Assembly: GCF_901000735.1 (NCBI RefSeq)
Contig: NC_081541.1
Span: 22,318,172 to 22,382,171 of the forward strand
DNA: 64,000 nt
Origin: Corylus avellana
Lineage: Eukaryota; Streptophyta; Magnoliopsida; Fagales; Betulaceae
Direction of reading: 5' to 3'
The notes under the pieces were generated by a model that was not told where the DNA came from, searched no databases, and saw only the letters and a program-made list of their open reading frames with translations. Positions 23,855 to 35,165 of this stretch are shown piece after piece. How positions within the stretch are numbered: position 1 is the first letter of the stretch; the number at the start of each line of letters is the position of its first letter. Both the position numbers and the translations under genes were made by a program.

Positions 23855-26723
23855 ATACAAGTTCCGGGTTATGGAATTAATGGGTTAAACTCTAATTTTA
23901 CCTATTGGTAAAGTATGAACATAAACCCTAATTTTATATAGTATGAATTAAAATGGGGCTTTTGGTATGTGAACACTAAGAATGTTGTTTGAATGGACTA
24001 ATTACATTTAAAGTGTTAATTAACCCTAGGCTTCCATGGGTTTAATAGAAATTGATGAATATGGGTTTAGGTTCTAATGTCATATTAGAATCATGGTAAT
24101 TATCGTAAGTGTTTATGAGTATATTATAAATTGTGGTAAACGACAATGAGAATGGATATATATTTATGCTACGTATGATAAGGGAGTAAATGAGTATTTA
24201 ATGTAATGAGTAGTAAATAGATAAGTAGATGGGTATAATGGTAAACATGTTAATAAACATAGAGTATGACAAAGTTATGTAATAAAATGATTTAAGATGA
24301 GATGATTGTACATTATTGGTTGCCCAAATATAACCTTAAGGCATTAGAGTATTATATGTATAAATTGGTATGTTGTAAAAATGCATAACTAGAGTTTTTG
24401 GATTCACTTAGTATTGCAATTAAATATATATGTACAATAAAAGTGACATAAGCGCATTATTGAAATTGGATTAACTTAATATGCGTTTAAATTATATAAG
24501 TACCAAATATACTTTCCTATCATAATTTGATATAGTAATAAATTGTTATGTATAGATGGAATTCATCAAGCGTGTATTTAGTAATCGAGTTAATACATGG
24601 TGTAAGGATATGGTAACCTTTGGTGTCTTAGTGTAAAGCAATTAATTAGAATAAGGCCTTAGTTGTGTTGGCTTATTTGGAGGGTCTTTGGTGCTTAGTT
24701 AAGGTCTAGGAGAGTAAGCGATGTAGTGAGAGATGCTTGTGGGATGCAAGTATCTTGGTGAAGTTCGTATTGTTAGAGCCTATAATAGAGTTTAACTATG
24801 TGTTTATCATGTAAATATATAGGTACTCGCAAGTGGGTCAAGGTTGCTAAGAGAACCTAAGCGGATCAAGGTAAGTATTTTACTTACTGGGCAAAAAGGG
24901 TTCTATTTTTAAACTATAAAAGATGTTTTGGTTGAACGATTGATGTATGATGTTTGAGATACTATGATTATTGGTGATGTTCTATGAGATGTGTTGGATG
25001 AATGTTTGATGTACTGTTTCTATGAGCTTTTATGGATTTGCAAGATAATGTGATGATTATGTTGTCATGAGTATTTCGATGATTTGTATGGTTTACGACA
25101 TGATTCTATGATTTTATGATATGAGTTATGATAACATATGAGTTCAAGGATTTAGTGACATAGCATGCATAGCATATGATTGCATGAAAATGATGTTAAA
25201 AGAAGGGTAACTAGTCTTACTTTGTAGATGGCCCAAGTAGCGGCAAGGAAAGTAAGGTTAGGGACAAATAATGTTAAAGGAAAGGTAACTGGCTTTACTT
25301 TGTAGATGGCCCAAGTAGCGGAAAGCAAAGTAAGGCTAGGGACAAATGATGTTAAAGAAAAGGTAACCGGCCTTACTTTGTAGATGGCCCGAGTAGCGGC
25401 AAGCAAAGTAAGGTTAGGGACAAACGATGTTAAAGGAGAGGTAATTGGTCTTACTTTATAGATGGCCCAAGTAGCGGCAAGCAAAGTAAGAACGGTCCTT
25501 GTTTTGTAGAAGGCACAAGTAGGGGCAAGCAAAACAAGGATTGGCCTTACTCTGTAGATGGCACAAGTAGGGGCAATCAGAGTAAGGACATAGACAAATG
25601 ATGTTAAAGGAAAGGTAACTGGTCTTACTGTGTAGATGGTACAAGTAGCGGCAAGCAAAGTAAGAACGGTCCTTGTTTTGTAGATGGCACAAGTAGGGGC
25701 AAGCAAAACAAGGATTGGCCTTACTCTGTAGATGGCACAAGGAGAGGCAAAGAGAGTAAGGACAGGGACTAATGGTACACAGTGAAACAAGAAACAAGAA
25801 TGACAATGATGAGCATGAGTTTGCATGGCATATGAATGTTATGATGATGATGATGATGATATATGATGCTTGCATTGTTGCATATGATGATTTTTATGCT
25901 AGACGTATCGGTATGCATACGATACGGGAGATGGAACCGTGCGTATGTATATCGTTATGGATAGACGATGCATGGTGACTTTCCATATGTTTTATTGTTA
26001 AGCTATAAAATATGTAAGTGTGTATAAAGTTAGATGGGTTAGTATGCGCATGTTCTGAGAGTGGAAGATCGAGCTTACGTATATTTTCACAACTAATCTA
26101 GTATGTTTTCAAATGATGATTCTTTTTGAAAACCTAGTGAGTTCTATACTGCTGAGCGTCTCTATTTTATGGAGACGGCGAGCTCATGAAATCCGCTTGC
26201 ATCATGGGTGGCGGTGATTCCAATGGTGCAGACGATGTTGTGGATGCAAGTACAGAGATGGTAGATGAGGATCCTGTTGCCATTTATTTGGGCCATGATG
26301 TTTGAGGCCTAGATGCGTCGGGGGTTGATTTTGTTGGACTAGTTATTAGTCCTCTTTATTAGAGCATTTATGTATATGCTTAGATGTTGGTATTTTGTAT
26401 ATGGCTCATGTCGCATGTGACACTTTGTTTAGCCATTCTTCTATATGTAAAACATTATTCACATAGGTGTATGGTCAGCTCAAATGTGTTAAGTTATGTC
26501 TATTTTATTTATATTCCGTTGCAAAGATATAAACTCTGATTAATCATGGATGATGCATATAGTTCTGTGAGACTTATGATATTGTCAATCAGGTTAATGC
26601 ATGGGTTCATGGCATATTGCGGTATCGCCATGCCACTGTGACAATCCGCTTTGTTGTGGGTTATTAGTTTTTTTTTTTAAAAAAAAAAAATTTAGTCATG
26701 CTTTTATCAAGCGGGTCGTCACA
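23855..26723 (+). repeat. Right (3') LTR of the LARD (part shared with the left copy)
   Basis: Aligns with 18351-21215 from end to end with scattered substitutions and a few short indels (for example AAGCG inserted near 24570). It ends GGGTCGTCACA at 26723. The true LTR may begin as early as ~22913. Confidence 0.85.
25216..25761 (+). repeat. Nine covarying hairpin units, right LTR
   Basis: The same nine units in the same order as in the left LTR. Most stems stay paired; the single-arm changes seen include CTTACTTTA and CTTACTGTG against CAAAGTAAG. The array length, 546 bp, equals that of the left copy. Confidence 0.9.
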
Positions 26724-27766
26724 GGCTCAATAACTAATTCTTCATTTGGCTCATTCTCAATTTTAGACTGAGCAGGAGCACGTGACTTGTCCCTGAGCCG
26801 AGTGCTGCGTCAGGGGGTAATTGACACCTCTGCCACATGATGTTGCAACGACTGGGTGGTTGATTCTTCATTTGGCACATTCTCAATTTCCAATTGAGCG
26901 GGAGCACACGGCTTGTCCCATAGCCGAGTGCTGCATCTAGAGGTAATTGACACCTCTGCCACTCGATGTTGCAACGACTTAGTGGCTAATTCTTCATTTG
27001 ACTCATTCCCAATTTCAAACTCCCCTCGAGCAGGCGACTCATGAGTGTTGTGTCTGAGGGGAATTGACAACTCTTGCAAAGGATGCTGCTCTGATTGTTC
27101 GCCATCGTTAACGTCTTCTAGTTCTGACTCATCCTCTCGAACCTCGGTCGTTACTACGGGAATATTGGCTAATTATTCACCATTGACGACCACATCTTCA
27201 AAAACTGTGAGAACATTTAGAAGATCCTCATGCTTAGTCTCATAAAATTTGATGAAAAACCTTGATGTGGGTACAGACAATTGCCTATCAAACAATGAGG
27301 CAATTGCAACACTTAGCCGATTGTTTCTATCCGGATTATGGTTGCCAGTGGACACCAACTCAACATAGGCTGATGCCTCACTCCCACCAAATGATATCAC
27401 TGATTTGGGTATTGATCCCTCTAACACAATCTTCACAAACTACAGATTAATAGTTAAACTCTTAAAGGATATGTATAGCAACACAAAGGACCAAAGGACC
27501 CACGGGGTTGGGCGCAAACACCCTAGACACCCTTAGGGTGGCTGTGGCCACCCAAGAGGCAAATCTAGGGTAGCCAAGCCACCCTCGATAAGCAACGGGG
27601 TGGCTGCGGCCACCCCTGAAATAGAAATGTGTGCAGCATGAGAGCGAGAGCATACAGATTTAGGATTGTTGATGATAACTGCAACGGTGGAGGTGGCTTC
27701 GGAAAGGATGGAGGAGGTGTCGACGCCCTCGAGGCTCACATTTGTCGAGATCTTCAGGCACAACAT
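26724..27766 (-). pseudogene. MIF/MDL-like (macrophage migration inhibitory factor-like) gene, extended and broken
   Basis: Exon 1 (27766-27656, 37 codons) begins MLCLKISTNVSLEGVDTSS and ends NNPKS at a GTATGC donor. Exon 2 starts at 27439 after CTGTAG with FVKIVLEGSIPKS and contains SFGGSEASAYVELVSTG, NRLSVAIASL and SVPTSRFFIKFYETK, all typical of plant MIF/D-dopachrome-tautomerase-like proteins; both junctions are phase 0. Normal plant members are ~115 residues, with a catalytic Pro directly after Met and a Lys in the GKP motif; here these are Leu and Asn (NNP), so tautomerase activity is unlikely. After KFYETK the frame runs on, with TAA at 27173-27175 and TGA at 26810-26812, through an acidic extension and ~45-residue repeats (STRLRDK...NEEL...LQHRVAEVSIT). 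The extension is cut by the LARD at 26727; its last piece is at 18256-18350. Confidence 0.8.
27524..27620. repeat. GC-rich palindromic insert in the MDL-like intron
   Basis: Two self-complementary blocks, GGGTGGCTGTGGCCACCC (27536-27553) and GGGGTGGCTGCGGCCACCCC (27597-27616), with GGGTAGCCAAGCCACCC between them. The GC content is far above the surrounding intron. It resembles a small fold-back MITE; no clear target-site duplication was found. Confidence 0.5.
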
Positions 27767-27900
27767 CTCTTCTCTCTCAATCTCTAGTCTCTGGAAGTTG
27801 GTTACTGTATGCTAAAATGAGAAAGCATAAGAACAAAAAGTGAATTATCTTATATATAACCCTAAACCCTAAAACCCTAAACCCTAGTATGGTTCATCTT
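27767..27900 (-). promoter_or_regulatory. Promoter of the MDL-like gene with telo-boxes
   Basis: On the minus strand, four AAACCCTAA-type telo-box units (27860-27888) lie just upstream of a TATA box (TATATATAAG, ~27849-27858), about 85 bases before the ATG. Telo-boxes near the start site are common in plant genes expressed in dividing cells. The short run is a promoter motif, not a telomere. Confidence 0.6.
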
Positions 27901-27928
27901 CCACGACGGTATTCCTGCCTGTGTGAAT

Positions 27929-28200
27929 TTAGGGCTGGTAAAACATGTTGGCGTGTCAGGTTCGTGTCAACTCGTTTATGTCAAACCCAAATATGACATG
28001 TTTAACTAAATGTGTCAAGCACCTAAACCTGAACACGACACGTTTTCTAAATGGGTAAGACGACACGACACGTGTAACTCGTTTAAATAAAAGTGTCGTA
28101 TCGGGTTGACATGACACGGCTCATGAATACGTTTAATTCATGTGTTAATAGGTTTCAACCCGACCCAACCAACCCGAATGTAAAGTCATTTTAATTTTTA
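27929..28200 (+). mobile_element. hAT-like element end fragment
   Basis: Starts TAGGGCTGGTAAAACATG and is full of CGTGTCGTGTCGGGTT/AACCCGACACG-type words. It resembles the end TAGGGGTGGCAACTTC found reversed at 32160-32343. These terminal words recur in plant hAT-type non-autonomous elements. No 8-bp duplication was found, so boundaries and class are tentative. Confidence 0.4.
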
Positions 28201-28684
28201 TAGTATAACCAAAATAGTAAAATTCGAGCAAACCAAGAACCAAATACAATGTGGCAGTCTTTCCTCTATTTCCATAAACAAAATCCTCTAAAACAATAAC
28301 CAAACTATCGAGGGCAGTTTTAGTATCTGAATATTAAAACAAACACCACATAGACATTGACACATGAATTAGAATTTAATTCTTCTTATCCAGCAATTCC
28401 ACTAAAATTTAACATATTAATGGACTTTTTTTTTCCATTTTTTTTTTTTTTTAGCCTTGCAGAAAGAATGTAAGTAAAATATAAATTAACCTTAAGAGGG
28501 TCCCGATCGAGATGTTGCAGGAGACTAATTTTGAAGACCAAAACTAGACAACTCAATGATGCTAAAAGGAAATTAAGTGAAAATGTCTAAGCATGTATAA
28601 CGTTCATACCTTGGTCTTTTTTATTCTAATTACAAAACACACAGAAAAGGAAATATATTCAAAACACAACATAATTCATCAATG
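28201..28684. other. AT-rich sequence without a recognised gene
   Basis: No long frame. A small block at 28497-28567 (minus strand) is bounded by CCTTTTAG and AAGGTTAAT like an exon, but its frame has a stop and no family is recognised. Confidence 0.3.
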
Positions 28685-29311
28685 CAGGGGCGGAGGGATG
28701 GGAGGTCGAGAGGGGTCAAATGCCCCCCTTACCTCTCAAAAATTTTCTTAGCCATGGTAGAATTGGTCGAATTTTTCTGGTTGCCCACTCTCAAAAACTC
28801 ATCAAGGGGCAAAATATTTTCAAAGATCAAGATTCACGACTCACCATTTTTTTTTTCCTCTCACTGTAAGTTTAAATGCTTGAGCTAAATTTTTTTATTT
28901 TTTTATTTTTTATTTTTTCTGACTCTTAGCTAATGGCACTGAGTTACAATTTGTCAAATTGAGGTATATATTGATTAGCTCATTTATTAATATTCAAATT
29001 GTTTTCATATATGTTGCAACACATTTCTATATATACAATTCTACATATCAAAGAAAAAATATATATGAAAAAAAAAATCTTGAAGTCAGACTCTTTCATA
29101 ATATTAGAGTAAGTGATATTTTAATTTCAGCATTTTCAAGTGCCAATTTCTTAGCATTTTTGTCCATCTGTCACATTCACGTCCAATTAAAAAAATAAAA
29201 GAACAAAGAGAATCTTAAGAAATGAACACTTAAAAAAATGCTAATTTTTCATACCTCAAGCCTTCAACAATTCAAATTAGTTGCTTCGCTTCTTTTTTAG
29301 AGTGTGAGAGG

Positions 29312-30440
29312 CACTACAAGAAACTGACTCATCAGGGGCGACTTATTAGGGGTGACTTTATAGTCGCCCCTAATACTCAACTATTAGGGGCGGCTTTTGA
29401 AAGTCGCCCCTAATAGTTAAGTATTAGCGTCCACATCCAAGTGGACGCTAATAGCCGACCCAAAAGATGAATAATAGCGTCCACTCTACAGTGGACGCTA
29501 ATAACTCGACCCTAATATACTCGCAGGAAATATTCAAGAGGCGGGAAAAAGATCAATGGGGTCGACTTTCAAAGTCGACCCTAAAGAGTGTGTAGAGGAA
29601 TTAAAAAAAAAATAATAATAATAATATTAATAACCAATAGAGTGGACGCTGAAGAGTGATCATTAGGGTCGACTTTCACCTCATGCTTAAGTATTAGGGT
29701 CGACTTTGTCGACCCTAAAGAGTGTGTAGAGGAATTAAAAAAAATAAAAAAAATAATATTAATAACCAATAGCGTCCACTAAAAGTGGACGGTGAAGAGT
29801 GATCATTAGGGTCGACTTTGAAAGTCGACCCTAATGCTTAAGTATTAGGGTCGACAAAGAGTGTGTAGAGGAATTAAAAAAGAAAAATAATAATAATATT
29901 AATAACCAATAGCGTCCACTAAAAGTGGACGCTGAAGAGTGATCATTAGGGTCAACTTTGAAAGTCGACCCTAATGCTTAAGTATTTGTCGACCCTAAAG
30001 AGTGTGTAGAGGAATTTAAAAAAAAAATATATATATATATTAATAACCAATAGCGTCCACTAAAAGTGGATGCTGAAGAGTGATCATTAGGGTCGACTTT
30101 CTAATGCTTAAGTATTAGGGTCGACAAAGTCGACCCTAAAGAGTGTGTAGAGGAATTAAAAAAAATAATAATATTAATAACCAATAGCGTCCACTAAAAG
30201 TGGACGCTGAAGAGTGATCATTAGGGTCGACTTTGAAGAGTGTGTAGAGGAATTAAAAAAAATAAAAAAAATAATATTAATAACCAATAGCGTCCACTAA
30301 AAGTGGACGCTGAAGAGTGATCATTAGGGTCGACAAAGTCGACCCTAAAGAGTGTGTAGAGGAATTTAAAAAAATAAAAAATAATAATATTAATAACCAA
30401 TAGCGTCCACTAAAAGTGGACGCTGAAGAGTGATCATTTT
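29312..30440 (+). repeat. 5' subterminal repeats of the CACTA element
   Basis: Short palindromes such as AGCGTCCACTAAAAGTGGAC and GGGTCGACTTTGAAAGTCGA repeat throughout. From 29585 a ~100-140-bp unit recurs seven times, each with AGAGTGTGTAGAGGAATT, an A-rich/TAA run, ATATTAATAACCAATAGCG and TGAAGAGTGATCATTAGGG. Subterminal arrays of this kind are the binding sites of the small transposition protein in CACTA elements. The same words occur in the 3' zone. Confidence 0.9.
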
Positions 30441-30460
30441 AAAGAAAAATGCCCCAAATA

Positions 30461-30765
30461 GCCACTAATTGAGCTACACCAAATAATTTGCCGCCATCTG
30501 GTAAAAACTGGCGGGTGCTCAAATTTTCGGAGGAAATTTGTTTACCAAATCCCACGACCACGTACATGAGCTGCAGCTAATATCAGTGCTCTCACTCTCA
30601 CTCTCACTCTCTCTCTCTCTCGATCGCTCTCTCTCACTCAGTACTCCGGTGCAAGGTTCTCTCTCCGGCAACTCTCTTTCCGGCGCACCTCTCTCTGCCA
30701 GCTCTCACTCCGACGCACTTAACGCTCTCCTGTAACTTTCTCTCCGGTATGAGTTTTTCCTAACC
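30461..30765 (+). promoter_or_regulatory. CT-rich leader, possible transcription start of the CACTA genes
   Basis: Directly inside the subterminal repeats lies a (TC)n microsatellite (~30591-30640) and a C/T-rich leader with CTCTCTCCGGCAACTCTC-like words. It ends at TCTCCGGTATGAG, a plausible splice donor. A first non-coding exon spliced far downstream is usual for En/Spm-type genes; this is inferred from position and composition. Confidence 0.4.
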
Positions 30766-32834
30766 CTTGAAAACCTTAAATGAGTTTCTCCTCTCTTCTT
30801 CTCTTTCTATTTTGCATCTAAAATGGTTGATTTTTGTGGTTTCTATACTGTTTACTGTGATTTTTAGTATTGGGATATTTTCAAACATAGTAGGAGGCTA
30901 ATATTTGATCATTTCAAGCTTGTGTTGGGTGTAAATTTATTCAATTTTGCTCTTCATTTTGTTGTCTATTGCTGTCTCTGGAGAAAATCCAATTGATTTC
31001 TTGATGGCAAATTTACTAACCTGTAGAGTATAGCCCTTTATTGGTACAGAGTACAAATAAGAGTAAAAAGGCTAACTTAAAATGTGAGATACAGAAAAAT
31101 AAAGAAAAAAATATTCATATTTATCAATAGTTTAGAGGAATAAGAATTAGCAAAAACTATCTCAAGCATGCATATACAAAACTCAAAAAAAAAATTGGAG
31201 AGTTTTTTTATTAATTTGTTTTTTTTTTCTTTTTCACAAACCATTCCATCAAAAGATAGAAACTACACATAACCAAAGCTGAAATGAGAGTAAGGTACTA
31301 GGTGAAACACAAAACAATATGATTTTAAATTGTTTCTAAAAGTGCTAACCCCATGCCAAAACAACCCAACTAGTGCAACTTATATATCCCATCATTCTTT
31401 TCGGAATCAATTCTAAACTATCAAAGGGTCCAAACAGAATTTTTCCTTTTTAATCTCTCTAAAATGGCTACAAGTTCACATACCATCTATACAAGAGAGT
31501 TTTACATTTTGTGGTCAACCACATGAAAGTTACAATTGAAATGATTCATATGTTGCCCAAAGGTAGTATAACATTCACCTATGTTTGAAATTCGGGAGTT
31601 CTAAGATAAATTATGTCTGGTATGATGCATGACAGAAATGCAGTAATCCTAAGCATACTTGTTCAAATTGAAACAAATCAGTTTAAAATCATGAATCAAT
31701 GAACCTGCATCACAATTAAGTCACTATATTAAAGGACAAACAACGTGAACATGCAGTAAATTATGTGGCACCAACGTTTTTTTCTAGTGTAATGGTTGCT
31801 ATTTATGTGTTGCAAATCAGTGATTTTTGTTCAAGGGATCACACATTAACTAATCTAAACAAGGTAGAGGAGAAACATAAGTATATTTAAGCATGTTCTA
31901 GATGGAACTTACTCTAAACCAAGAGATAACAATTAAATAGAGGACCATTAATATAACTATGTATTTGATTGAACAAACAGATATACTACAAAACTTTTGT
32001 TTTTCTTTTCCTTCTTAGAGATTGTTAAACTTCAAACCCAAAACATTAACAATGTAGGAAGAGAAGAGAGAAATTGATCATTCTTGAACAAAGTGTGTAG
32101 TATGCAAGACAAGCAATAAGAAAAATACACATCTAAAACTTTGTTTATTATCCCCATTCATAAAGGTCATTCATTTATGACATGACCTGCAAACCCGACA
32201 CAAACTCAACATGGATTTAGCGAGTTATAATTAAAAAGTCTGACTCGTTTAATTAAATGTGTAAAATTAGGGTTGATCCGTATAGTCTTATACGCATACC
32301 TTGACACAATCCGAACTCGAAACACAAGAAGTTGCCACCCCTAACTATTCATGGCCAGGGTAATTAATAGTACTGCAAATTGGGGAGGATATATGAAAAA
32401 TAAAATTTATGACATTACCTGTAAATTAACATTCTAGAGCCATGTTGTATTATTTGATTAGTTTGATGTAACATATGGTTAATTAATTGGATGACATATT
32501 GACAGAGAGACATTTAAAAGTAGATAAAAAAATTAAAGATTTAATTGTCAAAATTGAAATTGCACGAAAACCCTAATAACTTAATTTGATTTTTTTCTTT
32601 AAAATATTTACATACCTCGCGGATGCCAAGAACATCTTGAACAGTTTTGTTGTTGGCCCAAATGTAAGAGAATAGATAGTTATAGCTCTACAAAATGAAT
32701 GAGCTAGTTATAGTAATAGAAAAACAAAAGGAGAAGCTAGTAAGATTTGCTATAGTCATGTTGAAGCCTTAGTCTTTGTGGCTATGGTTTTATTCTCTAG
32801 CAAATCATCAGAACTGAAAAAGAGAATAAAAACA
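30766..32834. other. Non-coding CACTA interior
   Basis: AT-rich, no long frame. 32160-32343 holds a reversed hAT-like end (in reverse complement TAGGGGTGGCAACTTCTTG) related to 27929-28200. Nothing else recognised. Confidence 0.5.
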
Positions 32835-33937
32835 GGTTATTGGCTGGGATAGCTTTTAAGTTGTGGGGGCTCTTTGGACTGGGAGTGTGGAAATATATAA
32901 GGAGGAGATGATATTTTTTTCTCTAGATTTGTTAGATTTGAGGTGGAAGATGGGTCCAAGGTGAGGTTTTGGCATGACTTCTAGTGTAGGGAGCAACCCT
33001 TGGAGATTTCCTATCCGGATTTGTTTAGTATTGCACATTGTAAGGATGCGTGGGTGGTGGATTATATACAATTCCGAAAAAGAAATGTACATTGGAACAT
33101 ATACTTTTCCATAACATATGGAACTCAAATACTCTTTCTTTGAGCTGTTGTATTCTAATAGAGTGAGCAAGGAGGAGAGGATGGAATTTGTTGGATCACC
33201 ACCAAAAGGTGAAAGTTTGAACTGAAGTCATTCTATCATGTGTTATCCATTCTTGTAAGTTCTCATTTTCCTTGGAAGAGTATTTGAGTATGTTGAGGGT
33301 CCCTTAAAAGTGACATTCTTTGTGTGGAGAATGTCACTTCTTTTTAAATTTTTTAATTTTTATACTTATCAAAAAAAAAAGAAGTGACATTCTTTGTGTG
33401 GACGGCGGCATTTAGGGAAAATCTCGACTTTGGATAATTTGAGAAAGAGGAACACCATGGTGGTGGATTGGTGTTGTATGTGCAAGAAGAGTGAGGGATC
33501 TATTGATCATATTATTTCTCCATTTTTGAAATAGAAAGAGAAATATAGAGTTCGCTTTTCCTTTTGTTTGGCATTGTTTGGGTCTTGCTTGAAAGCGTGA
33601 GAGAATTGTTGGTGAGTTGGAGGGGACAAATGGAAAGTTGTAATGTTTTGGAAGTTTGGAGGTTGGCTCATTTATGTTTAATGTTGTATTTGGAGAGAGC
33701 GGAATGTAAAGAGCTTTGAAGATCAAGATACTTAGGTGTTAGAGCTGAAAAATACTATGTTCAAATCACTTTACACATGGATGACGGCGATAAATAGTCT
33801 GCCATTTTCTACTTATCTTGATTTTTTGGAGTTTTGTTCTTTTTTACTATAGTAGGGGGTTTCTCTTGTATACTTTTTGTGTACTAGGATTGTAGCCTTT
33901 ACGCTTTTAATAAGATTGAATTACGTATAAAAAAAGC
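32835..33937 (+). pseudogene. 5'-truncated LINE (zf-RVT/3' part) inside the CACTA
   Basis: Shifting frames give FVRFEVEDGSKVRFWHD, YPDLFSIAHCKDAWVVD and MCKKSGESIDH-like blocks, then LEVWRLAHLCLMLYLERAE-like sequence. This is the C-terminal zf-RVT region that follows reverse transcriptase in plant L1-type LINEs. The 3' end TTGTATACTTTTTGTGTAC, then CTTTTAATAAGATTGAATTA and a short A run (33930-33937), is a standard plant LINE tail. Many stops and frameshifts; not active. Confidence 0.8.
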
Positions 33938-34395
33938 AACTTGGTAGACCCAAAGTGCCACGTGGTACCAACATGACTGAAAAAATTAAGCAACAAAATT
34001 TGACAACTAAATTTAATTATTTAGTAACTAATGTGGTAGTCCATATAAGAGTGCCATGTGGACTACCACATCAGTTTGTGAGGAACTTGTAATAAGAGCT
34101 ATATTACCCTTTGCAGCACTTTTAGGGTAAAAAATATAGAGGGTCTTAATCTCAACAAGTGTTGGCTTCAGATTGTTGGATAGTGGCAGAAGGAAAAATG
34201 TACGTATAGAAGTAAATGTTTGATTAGTGGTTTTTACATGTTTTTATGTGTATGTATTCATATGCACGGGTGGGTGGGTGCACACACGGTCATGTATAGC
34301 CATGTCATTAATTGTTTACCTGTATAAATGTGGGGTTTGTAGAGATATGTGTTGATTGGAGTAATGCATAAACTAACTTGTTTGTGGGATACCTA
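33938..34395. other. Unassigned CACTA interior
   Basis: AT-rich, no coding signal. A GT-rich stretch with GTGGGTGGGTG and CACACAC words lies at ~34260-34290. Confidence 0.4.
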
Positions 34396-34620
34396 ATAGT
34401 GCGATCGATCGCACTCACTACAAGTAAAAACCTCTCTGGTGGTGCGATCGATCGCACTACATGCTGAAGCCCCTGATAGTGCGATCGATCGCACTCACTA
34501 CAAGTAAAACCTCTCTGGTGGTGCGATCAATCGCACTACGTGCTGAAGCCCCTGATAGTGCGATCGATCGCACTCACTACAAGTAAAACCTCTCTGGTGG
34601 TGCAATCGATCGCACACGTG
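34396..34620. repeat. Minisatellite of GCGATCGATCGC palindromes, CACTA 5' part
   Basis: About 2.7 units of ~82 bases. Each unit holds two copies of GTGCGATCGATCGCAC, separated by TCACTACAAGTAAAACC then TCTCTGGTG, and by TACATGCTGAAGCCCCTGA. The 16-base core is a perfect palindrome in most copies. TCACTACAAGTAA contains a word like the CACTA terminal sequence (CACTACAAG). Confidence 0.9.
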
Positions 34621-35165
34621 ATCGTCTGAAAACTTGTATTCCCACTGCATCTCTCCCTTCTTCTCTTGTGGTTGCATTAAACCTCTCTTCTTCTCTTGTA
34701 ACCTATTAAACCTTGCTTCTTCTCTTATTATTACTTGTTTATTACTATTAAGTCTTATTCTTATATTAGGATTATGTTATTAATTTTCTAGTTCACATCA
34801 ACTTATGTTATCAAAGTTGGTATAGTACATGATTGTATTGTCTTTTCCATTTAAGTTCAATAAGAAAGTAGCACAGTAAACTTGAAGCAAGACAAAATTC
34901 TATAATAAATATCAAAGCTAACAACAATGGTAAAAAATGTAAAACTGTCATTGAGCTAAACAAGTAAATAAATTACAAATAGAAATTTGTTCTAAACTAC
35001 TAACCCACTTCTAGAATATTTTGTTAGGTAACATGGCATTGAGCTAGCATCAATACTTGAGAACAGACCTCCCATTTACTTTTATTAATTCTTAAGAATC
35101 TGATCTTCTAATTCCCTTGTGTGCGTACATGTACGTAACGAATAACCTCTAATAGGGACATCAAT

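Larger units (their letters stand above)
18351..26723 (+). mobile_element. LARD-type LTR retrotransposon with very long LTRs
   Basis: Two long direct repeats, 18351-21215 and 23855-26723 (~2.87 kb), both end in GGGTCGTCACA. A 4-bp duplication GGCT flanks the element (18347-18350 and 24 bases into line 26701, i.e. 26724-27). The left repeat is followed by a tRNA-Met-type primer site (TGGTATCAGAGC, 21221-21232). The interior has no recognisable gag or pol and no long open frame. Large LTRs with a coding-poor interior fit a LARD, moved by a partner's enzymes. A polypurine-like tract at 22904-22913 lies ~940 bases before the right repeat, suggesting a real LTR of ~3.8 kb with the left copy shortened. 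LTR identity is high but not complete. Confidence 0.85.

Noticed and set aside
27462..27653. Open frames on the minus strand inside the MDL-like intron
   Set aside because: They lie in the intron defined by GTATGC/CTGTAG and come from its GC-rich palindromic insert.
27860..27888. Telomere or interstitial telomeric repeat (CCCTAAA)n
   Set aside because: Only about four units beside a TATA box; fits a promoter telo-box.
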